From contig NC_011672.1 in assembly GCF_000150955.2 (NCBI RefSeq), forward strand, positions 868,001 to 932,000: 64,000 nt of DNA, read 5' to 3'. Of the stretch, positions 1 through 9,300 are shown piece after piece (position 1 is the first letter of the stretch; every line of letters begins with the position of its first letter). The position numbers and the translations under genes are program-made. The notes under the pieces were generated by a model. The model did no database searches, had not been told where the DNA came from, and saw nothing but the letters and a program-made list of their open reading frames with translations. Source of the DNA: Phaeodactylum tricornutum CCAP 1055/1. Lineage: Eukaryota; Bacillariophyta; Bacillariophyceae; Surirellales; Neidiaceae.

Positions 1-825
1 CGTTGCATCAACATCATTCCCTTCCGGTTTCTTCCAGACAATACTTGTACTCTTGATACCTTCCATGGGTAACTGAACCGCGCCATGAAACCAGTCTTCG
101 GCCGCGCAGGACCAAGGACCGGCACTGACAATGATGGTATCGGCTGGCAGCAGTTTCTTTTCTGCTGGATTTTCTTTTGGATTGTACTCGACCGTGGCAA
201 CTTTGCGAGAGCCTCGTTCTGATCCCTGATCCGTCTCAACCCCCCAACACGTTCCCAGTACAACTTGAATACGACTTTGGTGTTCGAGCATCTTTTCTAC
301 GAATTCCTGGGGCGTAATTTGAGCAGTGTCCTCACCGCCACCCATACTCCCCACACGTCCGACTGTTCCGTCCAGCCAGCCGGGTATAATCTTGGCCAGG
401 TCCTTATTTTTCCGCGCTGCCTTCATACCGTTGTATCCGGGGCTTACGGATAAGACGGGAAGTTTCCGGTAGGACTCGCATCCCAATGTCTGGGCTAGAT
501 CGCTGTACATGTCGAAGGCCAGTTCGTGCAAACCCTGCGTCGGTGATCCATCCCCCCAGGAGCGGGCCATAAAGCCCCCGCCCTTTCCGGAGGCCGCCGA
601 GGCGGGCTGTTGCGATTCCAAGATCGTGATGGTCGTCGACGCAGGGGTCCGCAACGCCAGCTGGTAGGCTACCGAGGTACCTTGGACGCCGCCACCGACT
701 ACCACGACGTTTTTCGGAACCACCGTCATCGCCAACGTTGTGGTGTGGAGCAGGCAACTCCAGCTCACAAAGGCTACGGCTTTCCGACCAGAACCCAGTG
801 GACGCCTCTGCAGCGCAAATTTCAT
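1..825 (-). CDS. FAD-dependent oxidoreductase (DAO family), partial at window edge
   Basis: The gene runs off the left edge, so only its N-terminal 275 codons are visible. The start was chosen at the ATG at 825-823, which gives an Arg-rich, then hydrophobic leader of about 32 residues (MKFALQRRPLGSGRKAVAFV), followed by an FAD-binding Rossmann segment VVVVGGGVQGTSVAYQL (GxGxxG type). A second Met lies at 729, just before the Rossmann fold. Further on, an SGKGGGFMARSW segment resembles the FAD-contacting loop of DAO-type oxidases, and IIVSAGPWS matches the family's 'V.AAG.WS' motif. The family oxidises amines or amino acids with FAD; the substrate cannot be told from this part. The leader could be a mitochondrial or secretory signal. 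Divergence from glycine oxidase, sarcosine oxidase or FOXRED1-like members is not resolvable here. Confidence 0.8.
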   Translation of the reverse strand, partial: MKFALQRRPLGSGRKAVAFVSWSCLLHTTTLAMTVVPKNVVVVGGGVQGTSVAYQLALRTPASTTITILESQQPASAASGKGGGFMARSWGDGSPTQGLHELAFDMYSDLAQTLGCESYRKLPVLSVSPGYNGMKAARKNKDLAKIIPGWLDGTVGRVGSMGGGEDTAQITPQEFVEKMLEHQSRIQVVLGTCWGVETDQGSERGSRKVATVEYNPKENPAEKKLLPADTIIVSAGPWSCAAEDWFHGAVQLPMEGIKSTSIVWKKPEGNDVDAT

Positions 826-1370
826 GGGGCGAATGTGCCGCGACGAAGGTACCAAGAGTTTCGTAAGAACAGACAATAAAGAAAGCTTTGGATGAGAGTG
901 GGAGGAGTTCCTGACAGTCAATAAAATTTTGAGATTGTATGTGAAACACCCGGATATGACGTATTCAAGAGCCGTTGCGACATTAGAGTATACAATCCCT
1001 ATATAAAAAGTTCGAACATCCTGCTCAAGAGCCTGCCGACTTCCAGATAGAGCAATAATTTCAATATCAAATTGTTGTGATCACACCAACATCGCTCATA
1101 AAATTGTATTGCCGGTAGTTCGTGTACCGCAAAATAACAGAACTACCGGCAATACAAAAGTCACCACTTACAGCACAAGACTTTCGCAGCCTGCATCACG
1201 GATAGCAGCAGATATCCAGGTATTCTACTATTTCCAATCAACAAATGAGCCAATTAGCTCACAGATCCTTTCCTGAGTGCAACTGTTTCCAAGCAACAGA
1301 ATCACCCCACAGGCTCACATATCCTTGCCACCACTGTACTACCGTTACTTCCATTTCCAAGTAATTTGTG
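826..1370. other. Gene-free stretch upstream of the oxidoreductase
   Basis: No convincing reading frame is seen on either strand. The stretch holds the presumed promoter of the minus-strand oxidoreductase, the perfect hairpin at 1104-1157, and degenerate sequence grading into the tandem array that begins at 1371. Confidence 0.5.
1104..1157. repeat. Perfect 17-bp inverted repeat (hairpin)
   Basis: The arm TTGTATTGCCGGTAGTT (1104-1120) is exactly complementary to AACTACCGGCAATACAA (1141-1157), and the next inner pair also matches, giving an 18-bp stem around an 18-nt loop. It lies in the gap between the oxidoreductase start and the tandem array. No poly-T tract follows that would mark a polymerase III terminator. 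It could be a remnant of a small inverted-repeat transposon or a structured RNA; no function can be assigned. Confidence 0.7.
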
Positions 1371-1905
1371 CTACCGTTTCCGCCAACAAGTCCCTATGCG
1401 CTTGCCTATGTGCTAACGTTTCCGATCAACAATTCCGCCAACAACCTTACTTCCGCTTGCTTTTGTGCTACCGTTTCCGCCAACAAGTCCCTATGCGCTT
1501 GCCTTTGTGCTAACGTTTCCGATCAACAATTCCGCCAACAACCTTACTTCCGCTTGCCTTTGTGCTACCGTTTCCGATCAACGATTCCGCCAACAAGTGT
1601 CTTACGCTTGCCTTTGTGCTTCCGTTTTTGATCAATGATTCCGCCAACAAGTCCCTAGACGCTTGCCTATGTGCTACCGTTTCTGATCAATGATTCCGCC
1701 AAAAAGTCCCTAGACGCTTGCCTTTGTGATTCCGTTTCCTATCGACGATTCCGCCAACAATCCCTATGCACTTGCCTTTGTGCTAATGTTTCCGATCAAC
1801 GATTCCGCCAACAAGTCCATCGACGCTTCCCTATGTGCTTCCGTTTCCGATCAACAATTCCGCCAACAAGTCCCTAAACGCTTGCCTTTGTGCTACCGTT
1901 CAACA
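1371..1905. repeat. Tandem repeat array, about 10 units of 42 or 54-55 bp
   Basis: About ten units follow one another, each starting CTACCGTTTCC or a variant and ending GCTTGCCTTTGTG. Short units of 42 bp lack a 13-bp block (GATCAACAATTCC) that is present in the 54-55 bp units. The first four units alternate short and long, suggesting a 97-bp higher-order duplication. Frames on the plus strand stay open for 60-90 codons because units are mostly divisible or near-divisible by three, but the peptides (FRQQVPMRLPLC-like) are arginine/cysteine rich with frame drift between units, so coding is unlikely. It lies between the oxidoreductase and the 3' end of the aminotransferase gene. Confidence 0.85.
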
Positions 1906-2057
1906 AGCTCACTGAACCTTGCTCGCACTAGAGGAATATTACGCAACCAAAGAGAGGGGCCATGTACCTCCCTGCACTTGTTGTAACCAAGAATGTCTTA
2001 ATCAAAGCTGTACTATTGCATTGATTCGCCAGAAAATTCCTAGTTTTTTTTGTTAAT

Positions 2058-3611
2058 TTACGCGTACATTTCACAAAACTCATGGTAATGTTCCCGAATT
2101 TGTTCGACTGCTCTCGCCATTTCGTCTTCGGACGGTAGAAAGGTGGTACGGAAGCCGTAGCGTCCTTCGCGTTGACCAAATCCCGAAGCCGGTACGACGC
2201 AAAGCCCGGTGCGCTCCAGGAGGCTCATACAGTACAGCGTATCGGGAGAGACTCCCATTTTTTCGGCTGCCGGCAAGGCGCCTTTAGGCATTTCGACGGA
2301 CGGAAAGCAATACATGGAACCGGTGGCGGTCTGACAGGAAATCCCCGGAATATTGTTGAGACCGTCACTGACAATTTTGGAACGACGACGGAGACTCTCG
2401 AAAATGGCTTTCTTTTCCGCTTGGTGACTTTCGTACGAAACGTCTCCCTGGTCCGGTCCCCGCACCATGAGACTCGTCATGATTTGCCCAGAAACAGTTG
2501 CACATAGGTTGGCCGAGGCGAGTTTGTAAAGTTCGTCCTTGACGTCGGCGTTGAATCCGACAAGTTCCATGTAGCCACCACGGCGGCCACATTCGCCAAA
2601 GACGCCCTTGCTGATCGAATGGAAGCTGACCAATTCAATGCCGTCGTCCTCCAAGAGACCGACTTGGTGGGCTGCGCGCTTGCACGAAACAAACTCGGCG
2701 TTTTCGTCGTAGACGTTTTCCTGATAGACTTCGTCGGCCAACAAAACGAGATTGTGTTTGGCGCAAAAGCGGACAATATCTTGCAAATTTGTGCGGCTGA
2801 GGACCGTTCCACTGGGATTCCCCGGATTAATCAAAACAAAGGCGTTCACTTTGATTCCCTGTTCGGTAGCTTCCTGTAACGATCGCTCGAGTTCTTCCAT
2901 ATTGAGTTCCCACCCGTTGGCTTCGTTCAGGTAGTAGCCCACTTTCTGTCCACCCAACAGGTCGATTGTCGCCGAGTAGATGGGGTATTGAGGAATGGGG
3001 ATCATGACTCCGCAGGAAGAGTCGGCGACGAGAGCGTTGAGCATCATGTTGATTCCGGCCGACGCTCCGTTGGTCATGAAAATATCTTCGGGCTCGGCGG
3101 GCAGTCCGCCGTCGCGGTCTTGGAGAAAGGCCGCAATGTCGCGACGAAAGGCGCGACATCCTTTGGAATGCGAATAGGCGCCCGATCCGTGTCCCCCCAA
3201 TCCTTCTTTGATTTCCTTCGCCCGTGCAACGGCATCTGCCGGAAACAAACGGAGAATATCGGGGTGCTGGATGCCGACGGCGTCGGGCAAATCCACCAAG
3301 GCCAGGACTTGTCGGGGCCACGTCAAGGGTTGCTGTCCCACCGACTGGGGATTGCCAATGTTGGTGTAGACAATGTGATCGAATGGGTAGGACTTTCCGG
3401 AAGCGAGATTATCGGAAATTTGGTCCGCCGCAATCACCACCTTGCCACGGACGGCGTACTCCATCTTGCGGAGTCCGGGGTACATCGTGTCCAGCGTGAG
3501 ACGCTTTGCCTGGCTTTTAGGTTTCGTCGCCGAAGACGCGAAAGAGGTCTGGCTAGTAAGGATCATCGCCGACAGCAGCAGCCAGCAGGTACCGATGGTA
3601 GCGAGAGTCAT
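2058..3611 (-). CDS. Alanine aminotransferase-like PLP enzyme with N-terminal targeting leader
   Basis: This 517-aa protein is a class I/II aminotransferase closest to the alanine aminotransferase group. It would exchange amino groups between alanine and 2-oxoglutarate using PLP. Visible marks are GHGSGAYSHSKG near residue 140, TNGASAGINMMLNAL near 180, NPGNPSGTV near 262, LADEVYQENVY near 291, and the PLP lysine in SISKG near 335, followed by GECGRRGGYMEL, which is typical of ALT. The chosen ATG at 3611 starts a hydrophobic leader (MTLATIGTCWLLLSAMILTS) followed by QTSFASS, which resembles a diatom signal peptide with Phe after the cleavage site, so plastid import is possible; mitochondrial import is the alternative. 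The frame is open for another 136 codons upstream to 4019, but that stretch is low in family character and probably 5' UTR. Confidence 0.9.
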   Translation of the reverse strand: MTLATIGTCWLLLSAMILTSQTSFASSATKPKSQAKRLTLDTMYPGLRKMEYAVRGKVVIAADQISDNLASGKSYPFDHIVYTNIGNPQSVGQQPLTWPRQVLALVDLPDAVGIQHPDILRLFPADAVARAKEIKEGLGGHGSGAYSHSKGCRAFRRDIAAFLQDRDGGLPAEPEDIFMTNGASAGINMMLNALVADSSCGVMIPIPQYPIYSATIDLLGGQKVGYYLNEANGWELNMEELERSLQEATEQGIKVNAFVLINPGNPSGTVLSRTNLQDIVRFCAKHNLVLLADEVYQENVYDENAEFVSCKRAAHQVGLLEDDGIELVSFHSISKGVFGECGRRGGYMELVGFNADVKDELYKLASANLCATVSGQIMTSLMVRGPDQGDVSYESHQAEKKAIFESLRRRSKIVSDGLNNIPGISCQTATGSMYCFPSVEMPKGALPAAEKMGVSPDTLYCMSLLERTGLCVVPASGFGQREGRYGFRTTFLPSEDEMARAVEQIREHYHEFCEMYA

Positions 3612-4476
3612 GAGTGGACGTGTGTGTGTGTATGTGAAAACGAGGGGAAAGCGAGTACGACCCAAGGTGGGATGAATGGAATGACAGTGATTCCGAACTA
3701 GTTCGTCACGCGTCGAAAGACGGGAGAGTATTGTGAGGACAGCTACCAGACCAGTAAATCCGAATAACTCAACCGAACCTTCCCGAAACACTGCGCTAGA
3801 GAGAGGCACTGTAATGCGAGGGACGCTTCGATCGGTGGTAGTTGGTGATGGAATGTCGAGAGCGACCGATGCACCGTAATCAATGTCAACAACGGTAGAG
3901 TATGCTTTGGAAGAGGGTCGACGCGCCTGACACCCAAGGCCGCGTTGCCTACGAGAGAGATCTCGTCGGTTCGAATACGGAGAGGTTTTCACGTTCGTCG
4001 AGGATATCTTGTAGGACACGGCTGTCTGCCCAACAACCTACGATAAGGAACTTCAACTTGTTGCTATCAAAAAATCGAAATGTATAATATACGATTCTTC
4101 AGCGAGATCCATTTGGAAGTGACTGTTAATAGTTCGAATATCTAACATAACTAACAGTAACTGTAAGGAACAATTAGTCCACCTACCGCAACAAAAGTCC
4201 CACCTCAAGCCTCTTTTACTAGGTCGTTTTCTATTAACAGTAACTGCATGTAGGAAATACCACGCATAGGAGCTTCAGCACTGGATGTACATCTCTTCAG
4301 TATAAGGTGCATGGGTTGCTCCAATGTCATTTCTTGCGTAAAATCGAGACTGCAAGATAGATGTTATATTTACAGTTCGAAAAGAGTCGGTACAACGGTC
4401 AAACACGGGTAGGGCTGTATCAATAGAGAATCCTCCAAGCCAAGGAAAATCCCACTCTGTAATATAACTCTCTGAT
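3612..4476. other. Gene-free stretch between aminotransferase and glycosyltransferase
   Basis: The first 400 bp are an open but unconvincing upstream extension of the aminotransferase frame, including a short GTGTGTGTGTATGTG run near 3620. The rest (about 4020-4476) is AT-richer with no supported gene. It should contain the promoter of the aminotransferase and the 3' end of the glycosyltransferase. Confidence 0.45.
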
Positions 4477-5730
4477 CTATGAGCAATACGGAACTTGTGA
4501 GAAATCTGGCACGGTTTCGTTCATCCAGAGTCCGAATGCGTCCGCAATTGTCGTCACGGCCAGCAAGCTACGGTTTGCTTTGCCAACCATATGCCACTGT
4601 TTAAACGCCGGGGACTTGCTGTGGGGCAGATGAACCGCAAATACTTCACCCACTTGAAACAGCTTGTAGCCCCTCCGGCGGACTTGTTGCATCCAAGTCA
4701 ATTTATTCTGGCCATACCCAACAAAGGCTTCTTGAAATGGCGGAAGGTCTCGGCAATGACGGACGACCAGGTAAGGCTCGTACCGGTCGGAGGTCACACA
4801 CTCAATGGGCAACAGTTGCTCGGCCGGCTGGCTCGCCCAGTCGGCGTAACGCGTACTCGCGTGACCGTGGTAATTGCCCCTGATGTCGAATTGGGCGATA
4901 CCGTATCCAGCAGAGTCTTCCGTCATCGGGTCGTACAGCTCCAAAAGCCCGTCCTTGTTGCGTGGAACCATGGCCGAATACATGGTGATACAGCGCCTGT
5001 TTCGTCGTCGGCAAGCTTTCCGCAGCTCAAACGATGGAATCACCAAAGCATTCGTAGAGTCAGCGGCCAGAGTTTTATTGTGTAAGTGAAGGGTCTCGTA
5101 AAGATTCGGCGAGAGAACGAAATCCGCGTCGATGATGACTGCGTGGCTTGTTCTGACCTGGGACATGGCAACGTTCCGCAATTTATTTACAGGGTACTTT
5201 TGATCGGAATCGAAGTCGCGCACAATACTTAATGTGATCAAAGCTGTATCGCAACCCGATTTTGACAATGCCTGCTCGACGGTGTCTCGGCTCTCGTTGG
5301 TTCCAATTGCCAGAGAAATAGTATGCTTTCCCCAGCGCTTGCAGTGCGGTCGCATCATAGCGAGACGGTCATCAGATAATTGCGTCACAAGGGTAAAGTC
5401 GACATCTTTAGCCCTTAGCGGATAGCAAACCGGAGCTGTCGGAGTATCGACTTCAAAATTGTATTTTTGATAGGCCTTATCCACGTGGAGCTTGTATTCA
5501 TCCTTCCTTTCCTCCTGTTGTGAATTTGAATTATTTCCCGACACAGCCATGTAGTAAGCGACGTCCGCGGGAAGAATGGAGAAGGAATTTTGGGAGTGCA
5601 GCAGAGTGGTCGTAGTTGCGGAGAGGAGCGCCCATATCACCAGAAAGGCCCTCAGTACAAAGTGCATCGATGACCGTAATACAAACATATGCGACCGCCG
5701 ATGTTGTTGGTCTACCATTTGTTTCTCCAT
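4477..5730 (-). CDS. GT49 (LARGE/B4GAT1-like) type II membrane glycosyltransferase
   Basis: This 417-aa protein has a short basic cytosolic tail, one signal-anchor segment (about residues 24-46, VLRAFLVIWALLSATTTTLL), a stem, and a luminal catalytic domain. The DxD-like motif is in IDADFVLSP, preceded by the YPVNKLRNVAMSQ segment typical of GT49 enzymes. The C-terminal region QEAFVGYGQNKLTWMQQV followed by GYKLFQVGEVFAVHLPH matches the family signature. Known GT49 members (B4GAT1 and the second domain of LARGE) add sugars such as glucuronic acid to O-glycans in the Golgi; the donor and acceptor here are unknown. NxS/T sites are present. A paralogue of roughly 60% identity by eye lies at 43625-44809 on the same strand. 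A second Met at codon 16 is an alternative start. Confidence 0.82.
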   Translation of the reverse strand: MEKQMVDQQHRRSHMFVLRSSMHFVLRAFLVIWALLSATTTTLLHSQNSFSILPADVAYYMAVSGNNSNSQQEERKDEYKLHVDKAYQKYNFEVDTPTAPVCYPLRAKDVDFTLVTQLSDDRLAMMRPHCKRWGKHTISLAIGTNESRDTVEQALSKSGCDTALITLSIVRDFDSDQKYPVNKLRNVAMSQVRTSHAVIIDADFVLSPNLYETLHLHNKTLAADSTNALVIPSFELRKACRRRNRRCITMYSAMVPRNKDGLLELYDPMTEDSAGYGIAQFDIRGNYHGHASTRYADWASQPAEQLLPIECVTSDRYEPYLVVRHCRDLPPFQEAFVGYGQNKLTWMQQVRRRGYKLFQVGEVFAVHLPHSKSPAFKQWHMVGKANRSLLAVTTIADAFGLWMNETVPDFSQVPYCS

Positions 5731-6303
5731 GAAGACAAGTCTGGATCACGCAAGTCTGGTCTCGAGGGAGATTATGATCGTTCCTTGCTTGATAAAAAAA
5801 TTCTCGTCTCTCACTTTCCTTCAAGGTTATTGACAGTGAGTCCACTTTTTGTAAAGTAACCCATCTTTTTTCTGTCGGGGACAAAGATCTCAGGAATGAT
5901 TTTCTAGTTAAATGAATCAAGTTGCGATTTAAAATGATAAATAAGCTGTTATTCAAAACGATGCCAAAACACACCTGACATAACGGTTTTAGGTGGCCAT
6001 AACCCAACGGAATTGTAGAATGTTAAAAGGATGGACTTCGATCGGCTTCTCTAATGATGAAAAAATTGACCCAGCAACAAATCTTACACAGAATCGAGCC
6101 TCATACCAAATTTACTGTTAGGTATAATTTGGCAAAAATGAATATCTAACTTACAGCTAACCTAGACGCAAACACTAATGTTCGACCCATGTGAATTTTT
6201 AGAAATCTTTACTTCTCTACGGACGCGCTACCTTGGACATTCAAGCGTACTAGCTATGCTTGATAGTGAAGTTAGCATGATAGTCATGTGTCCAGCAGAC
6301 GCT
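5731..6303. other. Gene-free stretch
   Basis: Upstream region of the glycosyltransferase and downstream flank of VPS13. An open frame overlaps 5531-6007 on the minus strand, but it is in another frame from the glycosyltransferase and shows no family resemblance. No repeat or RNA gene was recognised. Confidence 0.45.
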
Positions 6304-9300
6304 CTAGTCTAATACGTGTGCCTTAACCAATCTGACTTTGCCCAACAACATACCTACATCTCGACGGGGCACAAACACCAAGTGACATTCCATTGCATCC
6401 AAGCCAGCCAAAGCTTGCAGCTGTTCGTCGAGCTTTGGTGATTGACGTGGCTTGTTTGCAAGGTACCAAAGACGAATGGCTTGATATCTTGAGCTCGTAG
6501 AATCTATATCATTGCCGTTTGCAGGGATAGCTACCATGACTAACTGTAAATGCACCAAATCGGAAAAGAGCACTTCCCAAACCACTTGACAAAAATTGCT
6601 GTCTAATTCACCGTTCAACAGTACGATGCGATCGAACGTCAACATTAAAATCATTGTTGCGTGTCCCATCTCTGTGTTTTTGCTCAATCCCTGTCGGTGA
6701 GCATCTTCCACGTGATAGACGTAGCCTTCACCCAGGTGCGACCCCATTCGGACTCGCGATAGTAAGGCCTTGCCGGCGTTTTCACCTTTTTCCACGTATT
6801 CTACCAACAAGTCGTTGCCGTCCCCGGTGGAGGCGAACAGTCGCGGATTACGTGCCCTGACCAAGCCACCTACATGTCTAGCAGCGTTATATCGCAACCA
6901 CGCGGCGGATGTTGCCATTCCTCCAGCGCAAACATAGAACATTCGTTGTACAATGGGATGCCGCCATGAGTGCAAGCCCCAATAAGGATGCCTAAGCCAA
7001 CTTTCTTGTGTAGTCGCATCCGTTACATTGTGCTCTGCAGACGACAACGGGAACAGCTTTGCACCAACATTGTAGACTCCGTTTGATAGACTCATTAGTG
7101 CTGTCGCCAGAATGTCCCGAGTGGTAAAGTACCACGCCCGTATCAAAAATGTCGGTTTTGCCAGGCCAACAACCAAATCAAATACCCTCCAAATACTAAT
7201 GTAGTGAGATTTCAAGGCCCGTAAGTGTTCTTCGGCCGTTCCGTATGAATGAGACACCGAGTAGGGTCGTAAAAAAAGTGGAAAGCCTTCAAAGGTCAAC
7301 GCTGGTCGCATCCAGCGGGGCAACGAAAACGCGACTGGTAATGAACCTGACCAGCTCACTTCCGCAGCCGTAGCTGATATTCGTAATTTTTCGATATAGT
7401 ATTTGTGCTGTGGTGGGGCGGGACTTAAGGCTGATTCCATGCGCTTCGAAATAACTCCTTTCGCCGTCAAAGGGCGAAATCGTGATCGAAGTTTAGAAGC
7501 AATTGCTGGTGTTGCCATGCAGTCGACGGCTGCATACAAGTCGTCTGATAATCGTGATTCGTGCGATTTGTCCGTGGCTATCGCTGAAGCGTTTCCGTCC
7601 ACGGGCAGAGCAATCGTGAGAAGCTTTCGCAGCTCACTGTTACGCGATACAACGATTCGATCGAGGTCGTTTAGACTATACCCCATTTTCTTAACTTGTC
7701 TTGTCATCGCAATCGCAAACTCGGCCAACTTGCCGTCCACACTTATTATTGACGGTTCAGTAGATATTTCAATGCGTTCAATCATGGTCAGATCGCCAAA
7801 CGCCGCACGCTGAACCAAGGGACGGCTCCAAGATATCGCAATCCCGTTATGCCTTCTATGCCGTCGCTTACGGGAACGTGACCCAAGTCGAACAGCAACT
7901 GGATAGGGGGATACCCACAAACAGTTGTCTACAACTACACTTCCAACACTCACGTCAGTGTTTTCCGCCAAGCTGTTGCGAGCTTGCTCAAAAAGGATAT
8001 CTTCCAATTTGAGATAGATTAGCTCCTGTGGTGACCAGTCGACAACGCTTAGACCAATTCCGTGTGCCAGCTTCACGGTAATTGAATAGGGGAAACTGGC
8101 AGAGGGCCTTTGATAACTTGGAAGTTGATCGTCTTCACACTCTCCATGTATGGGCCCCCCGTCATCAGAGGTTTCGACGATTCGAAGGACTTTGGTTGGA
8201 CCATCGGCAAGAACTTGGGCTGATAGGTTATGTTCAAGCTTTCGCACAGTGCCCGGTGTTAAGCTATCAAGAGCAAAGATTCCCAGGTTTCTTGCATTGC
8301 CGTCCCCGCGATTGGCGCTGAAATTGACAGCCTTCACGAGAACAGATTTGCGACGTGACTCAGGCTCGTCCCAAGCAAACTCTAAGCTATGAAATGGCAA
8401 AATCACGGTGTCTTTGGAACCTTCTCTGCCAAAGCCACATACGCACATTATCGAAGGATTTTGGAAAATTTTTATGGGAAACATGCTCTTGTTTTCGATA
8501 CGACAGGGCAGGTGGAGTGCAGGTCGAAAGATGACTGTACATGTGCCAGATGCTTCGCGGGAGACACACTCAACTGTTACGCCAATAGACTCGTCTCTAA
8601 TGGTATGTCTTAAATGGAAAGTCATCTCCACTCTTCTTTTGGATGTGACGTGAAAACGTCCTGACCATTCCCACCCATATTCTTTTGGTCGAAATGACAC
8701 GAAACGTGAGTCTTCGATATGGAACGGCTTTTGCCAACAGTCGGATTTCACGACACATGGAGCACCTCGACTTAGACCACAGGTTTTGATCTCGATGTCG
8801 CGTCCGAGCTCGTTCAATATTGAGTACCGACAAAAAAAGTGCATAATCTTTGTTCCCAAGAGACCTCCGAGGGATTCAGGGGCTCGAACAAGACGAGAAC
8901 GAAGGGCGAAGGGTTCGAAAGAATCGTGATCCGTATTTGAGTGATCATGGACCGAGCTTCGCCTTGCTGGTTGGACGTATGTGTCGTGATACGAGCCGAA
9001 TCTTCGGGACAAGGAAATTGTGTCCGACCATGGAGCTGTGTTTGGGTTGAATCCAGTGGCTCGAGATGCACGTCGGCGAACATTCATCTGGCGTGACTCT
9101 TCTTCGCCAGCCATCAAAATTTCGAACAAACCTCTTGACGGCAGATACATGAGGTCGCTGTCATCTAGAAGCTCCCCAAGTCCATGTGTGGAAAAGGAGT
9201 CGTTCTCCATGCACGATAGAGACCCGGAAGGACCAATTTGTCCTGCAATAGGCTTTGTCAGCTTAAACTCAAGATCGAGACCAGAACTGTCCACAATCCA

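Noticed and set aside
404-949. Minus-strand frame of 181 codons
   Set aside because: It overlaps the FAD oxidoreductase in another frame; only the oxidoreductase frame carries the GxGxxG fold and family motifs.
1371-1905. CRISPR-like array or repetitive protein gene
   Set aside because: Units follow without unique spacers, lengths vary by a 13-bp block and frames drift, so it is neither a CRISPR array nor a convincing coding repeat.
3612-4019. N-terminal extension of the aminotransferase by 136 residues
   Set aside because: No family similarity; a good signal-type leader starts at 3611, and the extension looks like open 5' UTR.
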